Shown here: piece by piece, positions 17,655-24,688 of the stretch
How the letters are laid out: each line of letters opens with the position of its first letter
Position numbering within the stretch: position 1 is the first letter of the stretch
Assembly (NCBI RefSeq): GCF_001662305.1
Contig: NZ_BDEP01000013.1
Location: 1 to 64,000 of the forward strand
Origin: Halomonas caseinilytica
Lineage (GTDB): Bacteria > Pseudomonadota > Gammaproteobacteria > Pseudomonadales > Halomonadaceae
Reading direction: 5' to 3'
DNA length: 64,000 bases
The notes under the pieces: model-generated
Told to the model about the DNA's origin: nothing
The model's database searches: none
What the model saw: only the letters and a program-made list of their open reading frames with translations
Translations under genes and position numbers: made by a program

Positions 17655-17673
17655 AGCCCGCCAATGGCGGGCT
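17655..17673. terminator. Hairpin after the nuclease gene
   Basis: AGCCCGCC and GGCGGGCT form a perfect 8-bp stem around AAT, followed by ATGCTCGGG. It lies 50 bp after the nuclease stop and next to stem-loop element copy 2. Confidence 0.55.
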
Positions 17674-17683
17674 ATGCTCGGGA

Positions 17684-17750
17684 TGTGACGCCTACAGCAT
17701 GCGGCGCCCAAGGATGGGCGTCGCCGCCAGGGACGGCATGTCGCGTCACG
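17684..17750. repeat. Nested stem-loop element, copy 2
   Basis: GTGACGC at 17685-17691 pairs with GCGTCAC at 17743-17749. The inner stem GCGGCGCCCA / TGGGCGTCGC (17701-17724) has one G-U pair. Twenty-five of 26 bases match copy 1 at 13679-13704. It ends 8 bp before the stop of the leftward gene at 17758. Confidence 0.7.
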
Positions 17751-17757
17751 CTGCACA

Positions 17758-18024
17758 TCAACTCAGCTTTCTTGTGACCGTGCAGTAACACACTTCGTTC
17801 TCGATGCGGTCAATGCGAACAACAACTGGGCGGTCCTCGGCCGGGTCCTCATTGAATAGAAGCCAAGTGTTTGAGTCGAACCCCCGCACGTATTCTTTAC
17901 CCACCACTGGATTCTGTATCTGATGTGTACCGATCTCAGTGGTCATGCCGACTTCAAGGCGTTCTATATCTTGCACGGGCTTCACCTGTATTGAAGAAAT
18001 GAAATACCAGCCGCCATGGTGCAT
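17758..18024 (-). CDS. Hypothetical small protein
   Basis: The 88-residue product is of mixed charge, with the segment VRGFDSNTWLLFNEDP and a C-terminal beta-rich part ending CYCTVTRKLS. No family is recognised. A shorter start at 17946 (MTTEIG) is possible; neither start has a convincing ribosome-binding site. A degenerate GCTRTG...AGCATAGC palindrome lies upstream at 18068-18084. Confidence 0.45.
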   Translation of the reverse strand: MHHGGWYFISSIQVKPVQDIERLEVGMTTEIGTHQIQNPVVGKEYVRGFDSNTWLLFNEDPAEDRPVVVRIDRIENEVCYCTVTRKLS

Positions 18025-18074
18025 GGCACACCAAGCATCCCGCTACCTCTTCCCGTAAAACCAGCCTGCTGTGT

Positions 18075-18191
18075 TCAGCATAGCACTGCATCACGGCCAG
18101 TTGTCGGCCAGCGCCTCGCGATCCAGCCTTTACGCTCGAAGCGTCGGCGCCATTTCGCGTACTCGGGGCCATAGCTCTTGTTGATGGGCAT
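18075..18191 (-). CDS. Very small basic protein (38 aa)
   Basis: The frame from ATG 18191 begins MPINKSYGPEYAKWRRRFER and ends at TGA 18075-18077. It starts one base after the stop of the preceding leftward gene, so translational coupling is plausible. It is rich in Arg and Lys. Phage genomes commonly carry such short basic genes, but the assignment rests only on position and composition. Confidence 0.35.
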   Translation of the reverse strand: MPINKSYGPEYAKWRRRFERKGWIARRWPTTGRDAVLC

Positions 18192-18192
18192 A

Positions 18193-18348
18193 TCAGTGGT
18201 GCGTTGCCCTGCCCTTCTCTGCCAGCATCTCCTCGATCAGGTCGGCGGCCTCCCGGGCTGCCCGATCATATGGCCGCTGCCGGAGCCGCTCGACGATCTG
18301 CTCGGGTGTCAGGGTGCGGGGTGGGTATGTGCGGGGCTGGGTGGGCAT
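18193..18348 (-). CDS. Small hypothetical protein (51 aa)
   Basis: ATG 18348 lies just after the stop of the preceding leftward gene, with GGAG spanning that junction. The product is helical and charged (PEQIVERLRQRPYDRAAREAADLIEEML), similar in style to short phage early-region proteins. No family is recognised. Confidence 0.5.
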   Translation of the reverse strand: MPTQPRTYPPRTLTPEQIVERLRQRPYDRAAREAADLIEEMLAEKGRATHH

Positions 18349-18353
18349 AGTGA

Positions 18354-18572
18354 TCACTCCCCGCCGAGATCGACCCAGCACCCGGCATAGACGCCATTCG
18401 GATATTTCTCAGCAGCCATCTGCGACTCTTCGACCCGCAACTCCACGTACGTAGGCGTCGCGCCAAATTTCTGGTGGATCTCTTCAAACGCGGCGGACAT
18501 GTGGTGGTCAATGATCGACTGCATCTTCCCCTTGGTCTCGCGGTACTGGTCAATCGTGGTGTCGATGGTCAT
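18354..18572 (-). CDS. Small hypothetical protein (72 aa)
   Basis: ATG 18572 follows GGAGGG at optimal distance. The product, starting MTIDTTIDQYRETKGKM, has an N-terminal helix followed by a short beta segment (GATPTYVELRV) and ends in WVDLGGE. It is the first gene of a three-gene leftward run (18572, 18348, 18191). A perfect palindrome GCTATGC-CCA-GCATAGC at 18597-18613 sits in its promoter region and may be an operator. Confidence 0.55.
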   Translation of the reverse strand: MTIDTTIDQYRETKGKMQSIIDHHMSAAFEEIHQKFGATPTYVELRVEESQMAAEKYPNGVYAGCWVDLGGE

Positions 18573-18596
18573 GGCGCCCTCCTGTGAATACCACCT

Positions 18597-18613
18597 GCTA
18601 TGCCCAGCATAGC
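18597..18613. promoter_or_regulatory. Palindromic candidate operator
   Basis: GCTATGC, three bases, GCATAGC: a perfect 7-bp inverted repeat 25 bp upstream of the small leftward operon. A degenerate relative lies at 18068-18084. Confidence 0.45.
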
Positions 18614-18769
18614 GCGTGATACTCGTTTGCCCTCGATTGTGACACAGCAACCATCAGGGTATCCGCTAGTGTGTACGAGGAACCCCTATCAGTCACATTG
18701 CCGAATTGCGCCCGGCGCATATCCTGTTGATTTTAAAGGTCGATCGCTCGATCTATGATCGCGATCCGG

Positions 18770-18824
18770 GATTTAGGTTCTGGTGCCTTCGGGCGTGGGA
18801 GTTCAAGTCTCCCCATCCGCACCA
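18770..18824 (+). tRNA. tRNA-Leu(UAG) 3' fragment, probable attachment site
   Basis: The sequence runs from the anticodon loop (TTTAGGT at 18772-18778, anticodon TAG 18774-18776) through the 3' anticodon stem TCTGG and a class II variable arm (GCC-TTCG-GGC). A perfect T-arm follows (GGGAG / TTCAAGT / CTCCC), then acceptor strand CATCCGC, discriminator A and encoded CCA (18822-18824). The 5' half is missing: no GCGGATG acceptor strand precedes it. Breaking in the anticodon loop is exactly where many tyrosine integrases cross over, so this is best read as the distal att copy of an element inserted in tRNA-Leu(UAG). Confidence 0.85.
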
Positions 18825-19371
18825 TAATACCCTTATTTTTCAGCCGCCTATCGCTGTGGGCAGACACCGGGTTATAGCTCAACGGTAGAACCGCACTCGG
18901 CTCCCCCATTCCCAATCAGCCCCCTCCCCGTCCCGCTGTCTCACGATTCGCCAGTTGTCTCACGCCAAAAGCCGTCCATTACCATGGCAAAGCAGCAGCG
19001 CCCTCCCCCATACGAGCAACTCGGCCAACGCATCCAGATTGAGATCGCTGCAACAAGCCGCCGCGGAATCGCCAGGTCCATCTTGAGTCCTCGTCAGGTG
19101 CTGCTGACGACCTTGAAACGCTGAAAATGTCGAATTCCGCGGCTGCCCACCCCCTCGGCCCAGTGCATACCGCCGGAAGGGCCCGGCAAGATGGGGAGCA
19201 ACAAGCCAAGGATCATGCATCTACTAGCATTACTGTTCTTGATCGCATGTACCCATAGGGCTAGGTTCGACAAAGTGTTACGACTAGCCTTCGCCTTCTT
19301 GGCGCCTCTCCAACGTAAAGGGGATGAGGCAGCGAGTTCGATGAACCACAACAACCACAAGGAGTTCAGCA
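18825..19371. other. Gene-poor junction region with a tRNA-like relic
   Basis: No gene is supported. At 18873-18896 the sequence GGTTATAGCTCAACGGTAGA resembles the D-arm region of a tRNA, but no anticodon arm or T-arm follows, so it is at most a relic. Two TGTCTCAC octamers at 18937 and 18956 lie 19 bp apart, as at some insertion-sequence ends. The right part leads into the esterase gene's AAGGAG site. Confidence 0.4.
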
Positions 19372-20238
19372 ATGCGATATACGACCAAGGCTATGCTTGC
19401 GATCGGCTTGGTATCTACCGGTGTAGATGCTAGTGAGATTGCCCACTATGAGTTTGACTCGGAGACGCTAGGCGCCTCTTACCCCTACACTCTCTACACG
19501 CCGGATGGTTTTGACGAAAGCGACAAGCGCTACCCTGTCATGTACCTTCTCCATGGCTCTTTCGGCAATGAGAATGACTGGGCTTCCAAGGGTTCACTTC
19601 AAGAAACCGCAGATACCTTGATAGAACAAGGGAAAATCCCTCCGGCTCTCATCGTAATGCCCGGCAGCCAAAGCTGGTGGGTCGATGGAAATAACGAACC
19701 CGCCGCTACAGCCTTTATCAACGACCTCCTTCCACATGTTGAAGCCACCTGGCCAGTCATCAACGATCGGAAAGGACGTGTCATCGGTGGGCTTTCAGCA
19801 GGCGGATACGGTACTATCAACTTCGTCTTTCAGCACCCTGAGATGTTTGCTGCAGGCGCTGCCTTAAGTCCGGCCGTTTACACTCCCCTTCCCCCGGAAC
19901 ATTCGTCTGCCTGGCGCCACCCTGCCTACCTAGATGAAGAGAGCAATTTCTCCAAGGAGTTATGGAAAGATCTCAACTACACGTCCTATATCGACGACTA
20001 TATGGATGGAGAGGAGATCGTGCCACTTTACATTAACTCCGGAGACCATGACACCTTCGATATTGCTTACCATGCCACTGAGCTGTATCAGATTCTCAGA
20101 GAGCACCAACCAAATCAAGTGGAGCTGCGCATCGTTGACGGCGATCATGAATGGAGTGTTTGGGAAGACACTCTGCCTGAAGCTATGGAGTATGTATTCC
20201 GCTTTGCCAGACGTCCTCTCGGCACACTGCCTGAATAA
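19372..20238 (+). CDS. Secreted alpha/beta-hydrolase, esterase-D-like
   Basis: AAGGAG precedes the ATG. A signal peptide covers residues 1-20 (cleavage near VDA-S). The body matches the putative esterase family (enterochelin-esterase/esterase D-like, related to antigen 85): VMYLLHGSFGNENDW gives the oxyanion region, GGLSAGGYG carries the nucleophile Ser142, and SGDHDTF supplies the acid (Asp225 or Asp227). GDHEWSVWE carries His259. The length, 288 residues, fits. Such enzymes hydrolyse small ester or feruloyl substrates in the periplasm. No operon partners are present. The natural substrate cannot be told from sequence. Confidence 0.85.
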   Translation: MRYTTKAMLAIGLVSTGVDASEIAHYEFDSETLGASYPYTLYTPDGFDESDKRYPVMYLLHGSFGNENDWASKGSLQETADTLIEQGKIPPALIVMPGSQSWWVDGNNEPAATAFINDLLPHVEATWPVINDRKGRVIGGLSAGGYGTINFVFQHPEMFAAGAALSPAVYTPLPPEHSSAWRHPAYLDEESNFSKELWKDLNYTSYIDDYMDGEEIVPLYINSGDHDTFDIAYHATELYQILREHQPNQVELRIVDGDHEWSVWEDTLPEAMEYVFRFARRPLGTLPE

Positions 20239-20546
20239 GGAACTATGGCTTATACGGCGTCCTGTGCAAGGGCAGACTAAGGCATGGTGCCCAGGCAGGT
20301 ACTTCAGGCATCAGTAGAGCAACCTCTTCGAACCCCATCTTTTGGGCAATCAGCGCTCTTCCTGCCGATCCACCGCATGGGTTAAGCGCCCTGCTCAGGA
20401 CTGTGTTGAAACTACGTGGTCAGAATGAGGTGCTCACCAATACAAGAGAAAAGCCAGGAACACTGTTACAGGTGGCTGGTCACAGAAGTGGCTGCCTATG
20501 GCTTCCCGTTTCGGTGGCCACTCTTTATTCGTATGGAGACGACTAT
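20239..20546. other. Intergenic stretch, nothing recognised
   Basis: About 300 bp without a credible coding frame, hairpin terminator or repeat that I can see. It provides the GGAG site for the next gene. Confidence 0.4.
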
Positions 20547-20993
20547 ATGAAAACTCGATTGAAGACCCTCACCATTGCTGGGCTATTCGGCCTCATGTCT
20601 ATTGGGCAAACTCACGCTCAGTCTCTTGACAGCATGAAAGACAAGGCCACTGACATGATGTCTGGCGGTGGGGGTGAAGGGGGAACAAGCCTGTTGAGCT
20701 CCCTATCGAGCGGCTCTTTCAACCCTGCAAGCTTGACCAACCTGACAGGCGTGATCAGCTACTGCCAAGAGAACGGTTATCTTGGTAGCACCGCCGATGT
20801 CGCAAAAAATCAGGTAATGGAGCAACTCGGCGTTTCATCTGAACCCACAGATGATAGCGACTACCAGCAAGGTTTAGGTGGCGTCCTTCAAGGAGACAAG
20901 CAATCGTTCAATTTAGCCTCACTTGGTGACCAGGTCGGTGAAAAAGCCTGCGGCATGGTGGCTGACCAAGCCATGTCCTTTGCCGGAGGATAG
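20547..20993 (+). CDS. DUF2501 family (YjjA-like) periplasmic protein
   Basis: ATG 20547 follows ATGGAG; the longer in-frame reading from 20403 has no site and would hide the signal peptide. Residues 1-24 form the signal peptide (THAQ-S). The mature part has a Gly-rich linker, then LTGVISYCQENGYL and a second Cys in GEKACGMVADQ. These are the two conserved cysteines of the DUF2501/YjjA family, probably a disulfide. Function is unknown. The length (148 aa) is normal. Confidence 0.75.
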   Translation: MKTRLKTLTIAGLFGLMSIGQTHAQSLDSMKDKATDMMSGGGGEGGTSLLSSLSSGSFNPASLTNLTGVISYCQENGYLGSTADVAKNQVMEQLGVSSEPTDDSDYQQGLGGVLQGDKQSFNLASLGDQVGEKACGMVADQAMSFAGG

Positions 20994-21233
20994 CTTTCCA
21001 AGGTGCCCCGTTACAGGCGGGGCATCACTTACCCACCCGTCGTGTCTTGATCGCATCCATGCACGAGCCGTGATTCCCTCCTTGGCCACCAGTGGCTTTT
21101 TGCCAACGCGGTTGATATCGATACCCAACACAGCAGCCATGATGCCGAACACCACCAGGGCGGAATTGTTGTCGATCTGGCGATGTCTCGTTCGACGACT
21201 GGATACGAGAAGACAAACCAGAGGAACGAGCCC

Positions 21234-21902
21234 ATGAGAAACGTCATTGTCGGCGCCTTCGTGTCACTGGATGGCGTCATGCAGGCGCCCGGCGGGCCTC
21301 AGGAAGACCCGACCGGTGGATTCCACTACGGCGGCTGGGTCATGCCGTTGATAGACGAGGTCTTCGGTGAAGAGGTCGACAGGCTGTTCGATCAGCCCTT
21401 CGACCTTCTGCTCGGCCGTAAGACCTACGAGATCTTTGCGGCACACTGGCCATACGCGGAGGGAGGCCCGGACGATTCCGTGGCCAAGGCGTTCAATTCG
21501 ACCACCAAGTACGTAGCAACCCGAAAGGGCCTGAACCTGACCTGGAAGGGCTCGGTGGCCCTGCGTGATGCGGCGCTGGATGTCGCCAGGCTGAAGCAGG
21601 AAGACGGACCGGCACTGGTCACGCAGGGCAGTACCGACTTGATTCGAACGTTGCTCGCCAACGATCTCGTCGACGAGCTCAACATGTTCACTTTCCCGAT
21701 CGTGCTCGGAAGCGGCAAGAAACTGTTTAACGATGGCGCACGGGCGACGGCCTTCAAGCTGACCGCCAACCGTGTCTCCCCCAACGGGATCGTGATCTCG
21801 CGATATGAGCGCGACGGTGCGGTGAAAACCGAGGACCATGCCATGGATCCTCCCACGCCGGCGGAAGTCGCACGACGCGAGAAGCTGCAGCGAGAGGGCT
21901 AG
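21234..21902 (+). CDS. Dihydrofolate reductase-like (RibD C-terminal fold) protein
   Basis: GAGGAACGAGCCC precedes ATG 21234. The 222-residue product begins MRNVIVGAFVSLDGVMQAPGG, the typical start of YyaP/YwjB-type RibD_C proteins. It continues with FDLLLGRKTYEIFAAHWP and ends with ELNMFTFPIVLGSGKKLF and a short conserved C-terminal strand. It is expected to bind NADPH and reduce a small substrate, but members of this group are functionally undefined. The last ~25 residues (from HAMDPPTPAEVARREKL) are a charged extension. No partner genes are present. Confidence 0.85.
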   Translation: MRNVIVGAFVSLDGVMQAPGGPQEDPTGGFHYGGWVMPLIDEVFGEEVDRLFDQPFDLLLGRKTYEIFAAHWPYAEGGPDDSVAKAFNSTTKYVATRKGLNLTWKGSVALRDAALDVARLKQEDGPALVTQGSTDLIRTLLANDLVDELNMFTFPIVLGSGKKLFNDGARATAFKLTANRVSPNGIVISRYERDGAVKTEDHAMDPPTPAEVARREKLQREG

Positions 21903-22062
21903 CTGACATCGTGCACTACCGAGCGACGCTCTCGCTGCCCATGGGCGCACGACGCCCTCGCCACGTTGTCATCTTGTTGCCACCGGGTGTCGCCATCACG
22001 CCACAGGGCAAAGCTCCGATGTCTTGCTAGTATCCATCGGGTCTACCCCGATTGGAGTGATC

Positions 22063-22389
22063 ATGCGTCCCATCTTCCTGCTGCCTACCGTCATCGCCCT
22101 GTCCATCCTGACGGGTTGTGCCTATCAGCCAGCACGTATCGGCTCGGTACCCGCCATCATCATCGACGACGGCCGCTATGAGCGCGGATATGACAGAGAC
22201 GATGACGAGGATCGCTGGGAACGTCGCAGGGAATGGGAGGAAGAACGCTGGGAACGTGAACGCGAGCGTCGCGAAGAAGCCCGCGAACGAGCGCAAGAGC
22301 GTCGCGAACGACTCCGTGAACGCTGGGAAGACAGGCACGACGAGTGGGAGGACCGACACGACGACTGGGAAGACCGCTGGGATGACTGA
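22063..22389 (+). CDS. Small lipoprotein with an Arg/Glu/Asp-rich charged helix
   Basis: ATG 22063 follows GGAG. Residues 1-19 form a lipoprotein signal ending LTGC (lipidation at Cys19). From residue ~42 the 108-residue protein is almost entirely Arg, Glu, Asp and Trp, with WERRREWEEERWERERERR-type runs and a terminal DRHDEWED/DRHDDWED repeat. This would be a long single alpha helix with alternating charges, anchored in the outer membrane. Similar charged lipoproteins may bridge to peptidoglycan, as Lpp does, but no family is recognised. Confidence 0.6.
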   Translation: MRPIFLLPTVIALSILTGCAYQPARIGSVPAIIIDDGRYERGYDRDDDEDRWERRREWEEERWERERERREEARERAQERRERLRERWEDRHDEWEDRHDDWEDRWDD

Positions 22390-22627
22390 GAACCGTCCGC
22401 GGGATGACGCCCCACCTAGTCGCACGCGCTCTTGGGTGCTCCCCTCTCCGCCAGCCTGACCTCGGCGCCATCCATCTCGATCCTGAGGTTGGCGCCCCTA
22501 TATTTTTCGAAAATATCGAATCGTATATGGATTTTATGTCTCTTTTGTTCGGCCTAAGAAATCTATTAGCATACTAATTATTGAGAGGAAGGCCTCTCGA
22601 GACACGCCGAAACACAGGAGATACACC
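22390..22627. other. Intergenic stretch
   Basis: AT-rich sequence at 22500-22560 may carry the promoter of the next gene. No coding frame is supported. Confidence 0.3.
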
Positions 22628-22930
22628 ATGAAATTCAAGCCGATGTTCTCAGCACTGTTGATCGCCGCTCTTCCGCTCGCCGCCCAGGCCGGCCAGGCAC
22701 CAGCGCTCACCAAGCAATTGAACGAGCCGCTGTCCACTGCCAGCCAGACAGAAGACCAGAAGATCCAAGGTCATGCGCCAGTGGCAGATGTCTCCTCCGA
22801 TCTCGTGGCCGAAGGCAGCAGCGCCGCCATGACCAAGGCCCGCCTCAAGCTGCAGGCAAAACAGCAACACACGACCGATATCGCAGTGACAGGCGATCCC
22901 CTGGCTCCGGCCCACGAAGCCACCAGCTAA
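22628..22930 (+). CDS. Small exported protein of unknown function
   Basis: A CAGGAG site precedes the ATG. The product (100 aa) has a clean signal peptide with cleavage after AQA (residue ~21). The mature part is short, Ala/Gln-rich and probably disordered or helical. It has no cysteines and no family I recognise. Confidence 0.55.
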   Translation: MKFKPMFSALLIAALPLAAQAGQAPALTKQLNEPLSTASQTEDQKIQGHAPVADVSSDLVAEGSSAAMTKARLKLQAKQQHTTDIAVTGDPLAPAHEATS

Positions 22931-23045
22931 AAAATGGCCGCCCGCAAGGCTTCCCCGGGCAAAGGTGACGCGCTACGTTAGATGACAGGCACGTCCCGTC
23001 CCGGGGACCTCTTCCTCCATGCCGGCAGCGCCAAGCGTCGCTCGA

Positions 23046-24002
23046 TCAAGCGCACGCTCTTTTCCATCGCTCTGGGCGCCAGCCATCAGGCCACCGGGAC
23101 AGTATGGCAATGATCAGGCAGGCGAAGAGCCATCGCGCCCACAACACGCCGGTCAGGTCTGCCCCCAGCAGCAGGATCAACAAGGTATCCTCGATGACGC
23201 TATGGCAGAGTCCCAGGAAGCAGAGCGCCAGGAAACTGTCGCGTCGGGTCATGCCGCCGGCATCGACATCGCGAATCAGCAGGCCCGCCCCGTAACTCAG
23301 CCCCAGCGTGAAACCGATCACGGTGATATTGGCCGCCGACCGGCCAATGCCAAGCACACGCAGCAGGGGCGCCAGAGCGAGATGAATCAACCGCTCGAGC
23401 CCCAGATGCCGTAGCACCGCCAGCAGCACCATCAGGCCGAGGATGATCGGGTAGATCATCGAGAGGGTGCGCAACTGCGCCATGCCCCAGGCCAAGGCTC
23501 CCTCAGGTAGCGGCGCCGGACGCCAGGCGATCTCGGCGGTTTCCTGAAGTAGCCCGCCCATGGCATAGACCCAGTGCAGAATGCCACCCAGCATCAGGGC
23601 ACCTCCCAGGCGCAGCACCATGGTGACCCACCAGGGCACGCCGGCACGCTTGGCCACAGCGCCCTCGACGGGCAGGGAGTGACCTACCAGCATCAGAGCG
23701 CCGAGCACCGTGACCTGTGCCACGCTCAGCGACATGTCGCCGGCGACCTCGAAGAACACCACGAGCCCCGTGAAGATATTGGTCAGGAGAGTCGCCGCCC
23801 ACACCACGCCCATGGCGTCGGGCAACCCCAGCCAACCCATCAGCGGGGACAACATCTCGCCGAGCCACTCGATGGCACCGAGCCACTCCAGGCCCTTGAC
23901 GACCAGCAATGCCGGTATCAGTACCTTGAGCAGGGTCACATAGACGAAAAACGCATCACGCAAGAGCTGCCAGCCGACACTGGCACAACGACGGACATAC
24001 AT
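23046..24002 (-). CDS. Nucleoside-recognition (Gate) domain membrane protein
   Basis: ATG 24002 has GGAG six bases upstream, better than the in-frame ATGs at 24014 and 24035. The 318-residue product has about eight membrane helices in two related halves, each with a Gate-domain signature (WAATLLTNIFTGLVVFFE in the first, SANITVIGFTLGLSYGAGLL in the second). The family includes spore maturation proteins and YjiH-like permeases and is thought to handle nucleosides or ions. It is divergent from the Lrp-type regulator at 24122, which may control it through the operator at 24080. Confidence 0.75.
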   Translation of the reverse strand: MYVRRCASVGWQLLRDAFFVYVTLLKVLIPALLVVKGLEWLGAIEWLGEMLSPLMGWLGLPDAMGVVWAATLLTNIFTGLVVFFEVAGDMSLSVAQVTVLGALMLVGHSLPVEGAVAKRAGVPWWVTMVLRLGGALMLGGILHWVYAMGGLLQETAEIAWRPAPLPEGALAWGMAQLRTLSMIYPIILGLMVLLAVLRHLGLERLIHLALAPLLRVLGIGRSAANITVIGFTLGLSYGAGLLIRDVDAGGMTRRDSFLALCFLGLCHSVIEDTLLILLLGADLTGVLWARWLFACLIIAILSRWPDGWRPERWKRACA

Positions 24003-24079
24003 GACGGGCTCCATGCCAGAATGAACAGGGACCATCCTAGCCCGCAGCGTGCAGAATCTTCTTTTAAATACGGCATTTA

Positions 24080-24096
24080 CGACATATATTATGTCG
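24080..24096. promoter_or_regulatory. Palindrome between the Gate protein and Lrp-type regulator
   Basis: CGACAT, five bases, ATGTCG. A related half (ATTATGTC) recurs at 24118-24125, overlapping the regulator's start. AT-rich inverted repeats of this size are usual for Lrp/AsnC autoregulation. Confidence 0.45.
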
Positions 24097-24121
24097 AATT
24101 ATCTCTTGTTTTTCGCATATT

Positions 24122-24586
24122 ATGTCATTGGATAATCTCGATCGCCGCATTCTCGACCGCCTGCAACGCGATGCCGACCTCACCAACCAGACACTGGCCG
24201 ACGAGGTGGGACTCTCGCCCTCGGCCTGCCTGAAACGCGTCAAGCGATTGCGGGAAAGCGGCATCATAGAGCGCCAGGTCGCGCTTTTGAGCCCCGAGGC
24301 CATGAAGCCCTGCCTGCACATGGTGGTGGAAGTCACGATGGAACGGGACCACAAGCCTCTCTACCAGCGCTTCCTTCAGCGAGCCATCGCTGCCCCGGAG
24401 GTCAAGCAGTGCTACCAGGTCACCGGGGAGTGCGACTTCGTGCTGATCGTCGTGGTCCCCGACATGGATGCCTACGATCGCTTCTGCGACAGCGTCCTCT
24501 ATGCCGACGACAACATGCGCAAGTTCCGCACCCTTCTCTCTCGCAAGCGCAACAAGTTCGACACTGCCGCCCTGATTGCCGACTGA
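24122..24586 (+). CDS. Lrp/AsnC family transcriptional regulator
   Basis: The 154-residue protein begins LDNLDRRILDRLQRDADLTNQTLADEVGLSPSACLKRVKRL, an AsnC-type helix-turn-helix at residues ~3-55. It is followed by the RAM effector-binding domain (VTGECDFVLIVVVPDMDAYDRF at ~98-120). The ligand is unknown. It is divergently arranged with the Gate membrane protein and lies just upstream of bioA, but with its own spacing. Confidence 0.9.
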   Translation: MSLDNLDRRILDRLQRDADLTNQTLADEVGLSPSACLKRVKRLRESGIIERQVALLSPEAMKPCLHMVVEVTMERDHKPLYQRFLQRAIAAPEVKQCYQVTGECDFVLIVVVPDMDAYDRFCDSVLYADDNMRKFRTLLSRKRNKFDTAALIAD

Positions 24587-24616
24587 CCCCATTCGATCGG
24601 TACCAGGCCGCCAGCA

Positions 24617-24646
24617 TGTCAACTCTTAAAAAAATATGGGTTTACA
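24617..24646. promoter_or_regulatory. BirA-type biotin operator
   Basis: TGTCAACT and GGTTTACA are separated by 14 bp, resembling the known BirA operator half-sites (TGTAAACC...GGTTTACA) with two departures in the left half. It lies immediately upstream of bioA, so repression by biotinyl-BirA is expected. Confidence 0.65.
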
Positions 24647-24688
24647 TGTAGAGTGCAAAGCACATTCGCATGGCTGCCCGGAGACCCG

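Larger units (their letters stand above)
1..18824. mobile_element. Right-hand part of an integrated prophage or phage-derived island
   Basis: A rightward phage tail module (2011-12998) is followed by accessory genes. The stretch ends at a 3' fragment of tRNA-Leu(UAG) at 18770-18824, the classic scar of tyrosine-integrase insertion into a tRNA gene. Several stretches (13.05-14.4 kb) are much more AT-rich than the flanking chromosome, which supports foreign origin. Capsid, replication and integrase genes are not in view and should lie to the left with the intact tRNA. Whether the element is still functional cannot be judged. The presence of two broken genes (13726-14393 and near 14439) suggests some decay in the cargo region only, because the tail genes are all open. 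Confidence 0.8.

Noticed and set aside
13678..17750. The stem-loop elements as integron attC sites, making the cargo genes integron cassettes
   Set aside because: Structure and position fit, but the ends are GTGACGC/GCGTCAC rather than the required RYYYAAC and GTTRRRY core sites, and no integron integrase is in view.
18873..18896. A second tRNA gene beginning GGTTATAGCTC
   Set aside because: Only a D-arm-like stretch is present. No anticodon stem, T-arm or matching acceptor follows in the next 80 bases.
18937..19200. An insertion-sequence remnant (repeated TGTCTCAC octamers and a short leftward frame)
   Set aside because: No transposase motif or inverted end could be identified; two octamers are too little evidence.
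20919..21190. A leftward gene between the YjjA-like and reductase genes
   Set aside because: A short hydrophobic stretch (ALVVFGIMAAVLGI) is seen, but no start, ribosome-binding site or family supports a gene. It may be a relic.
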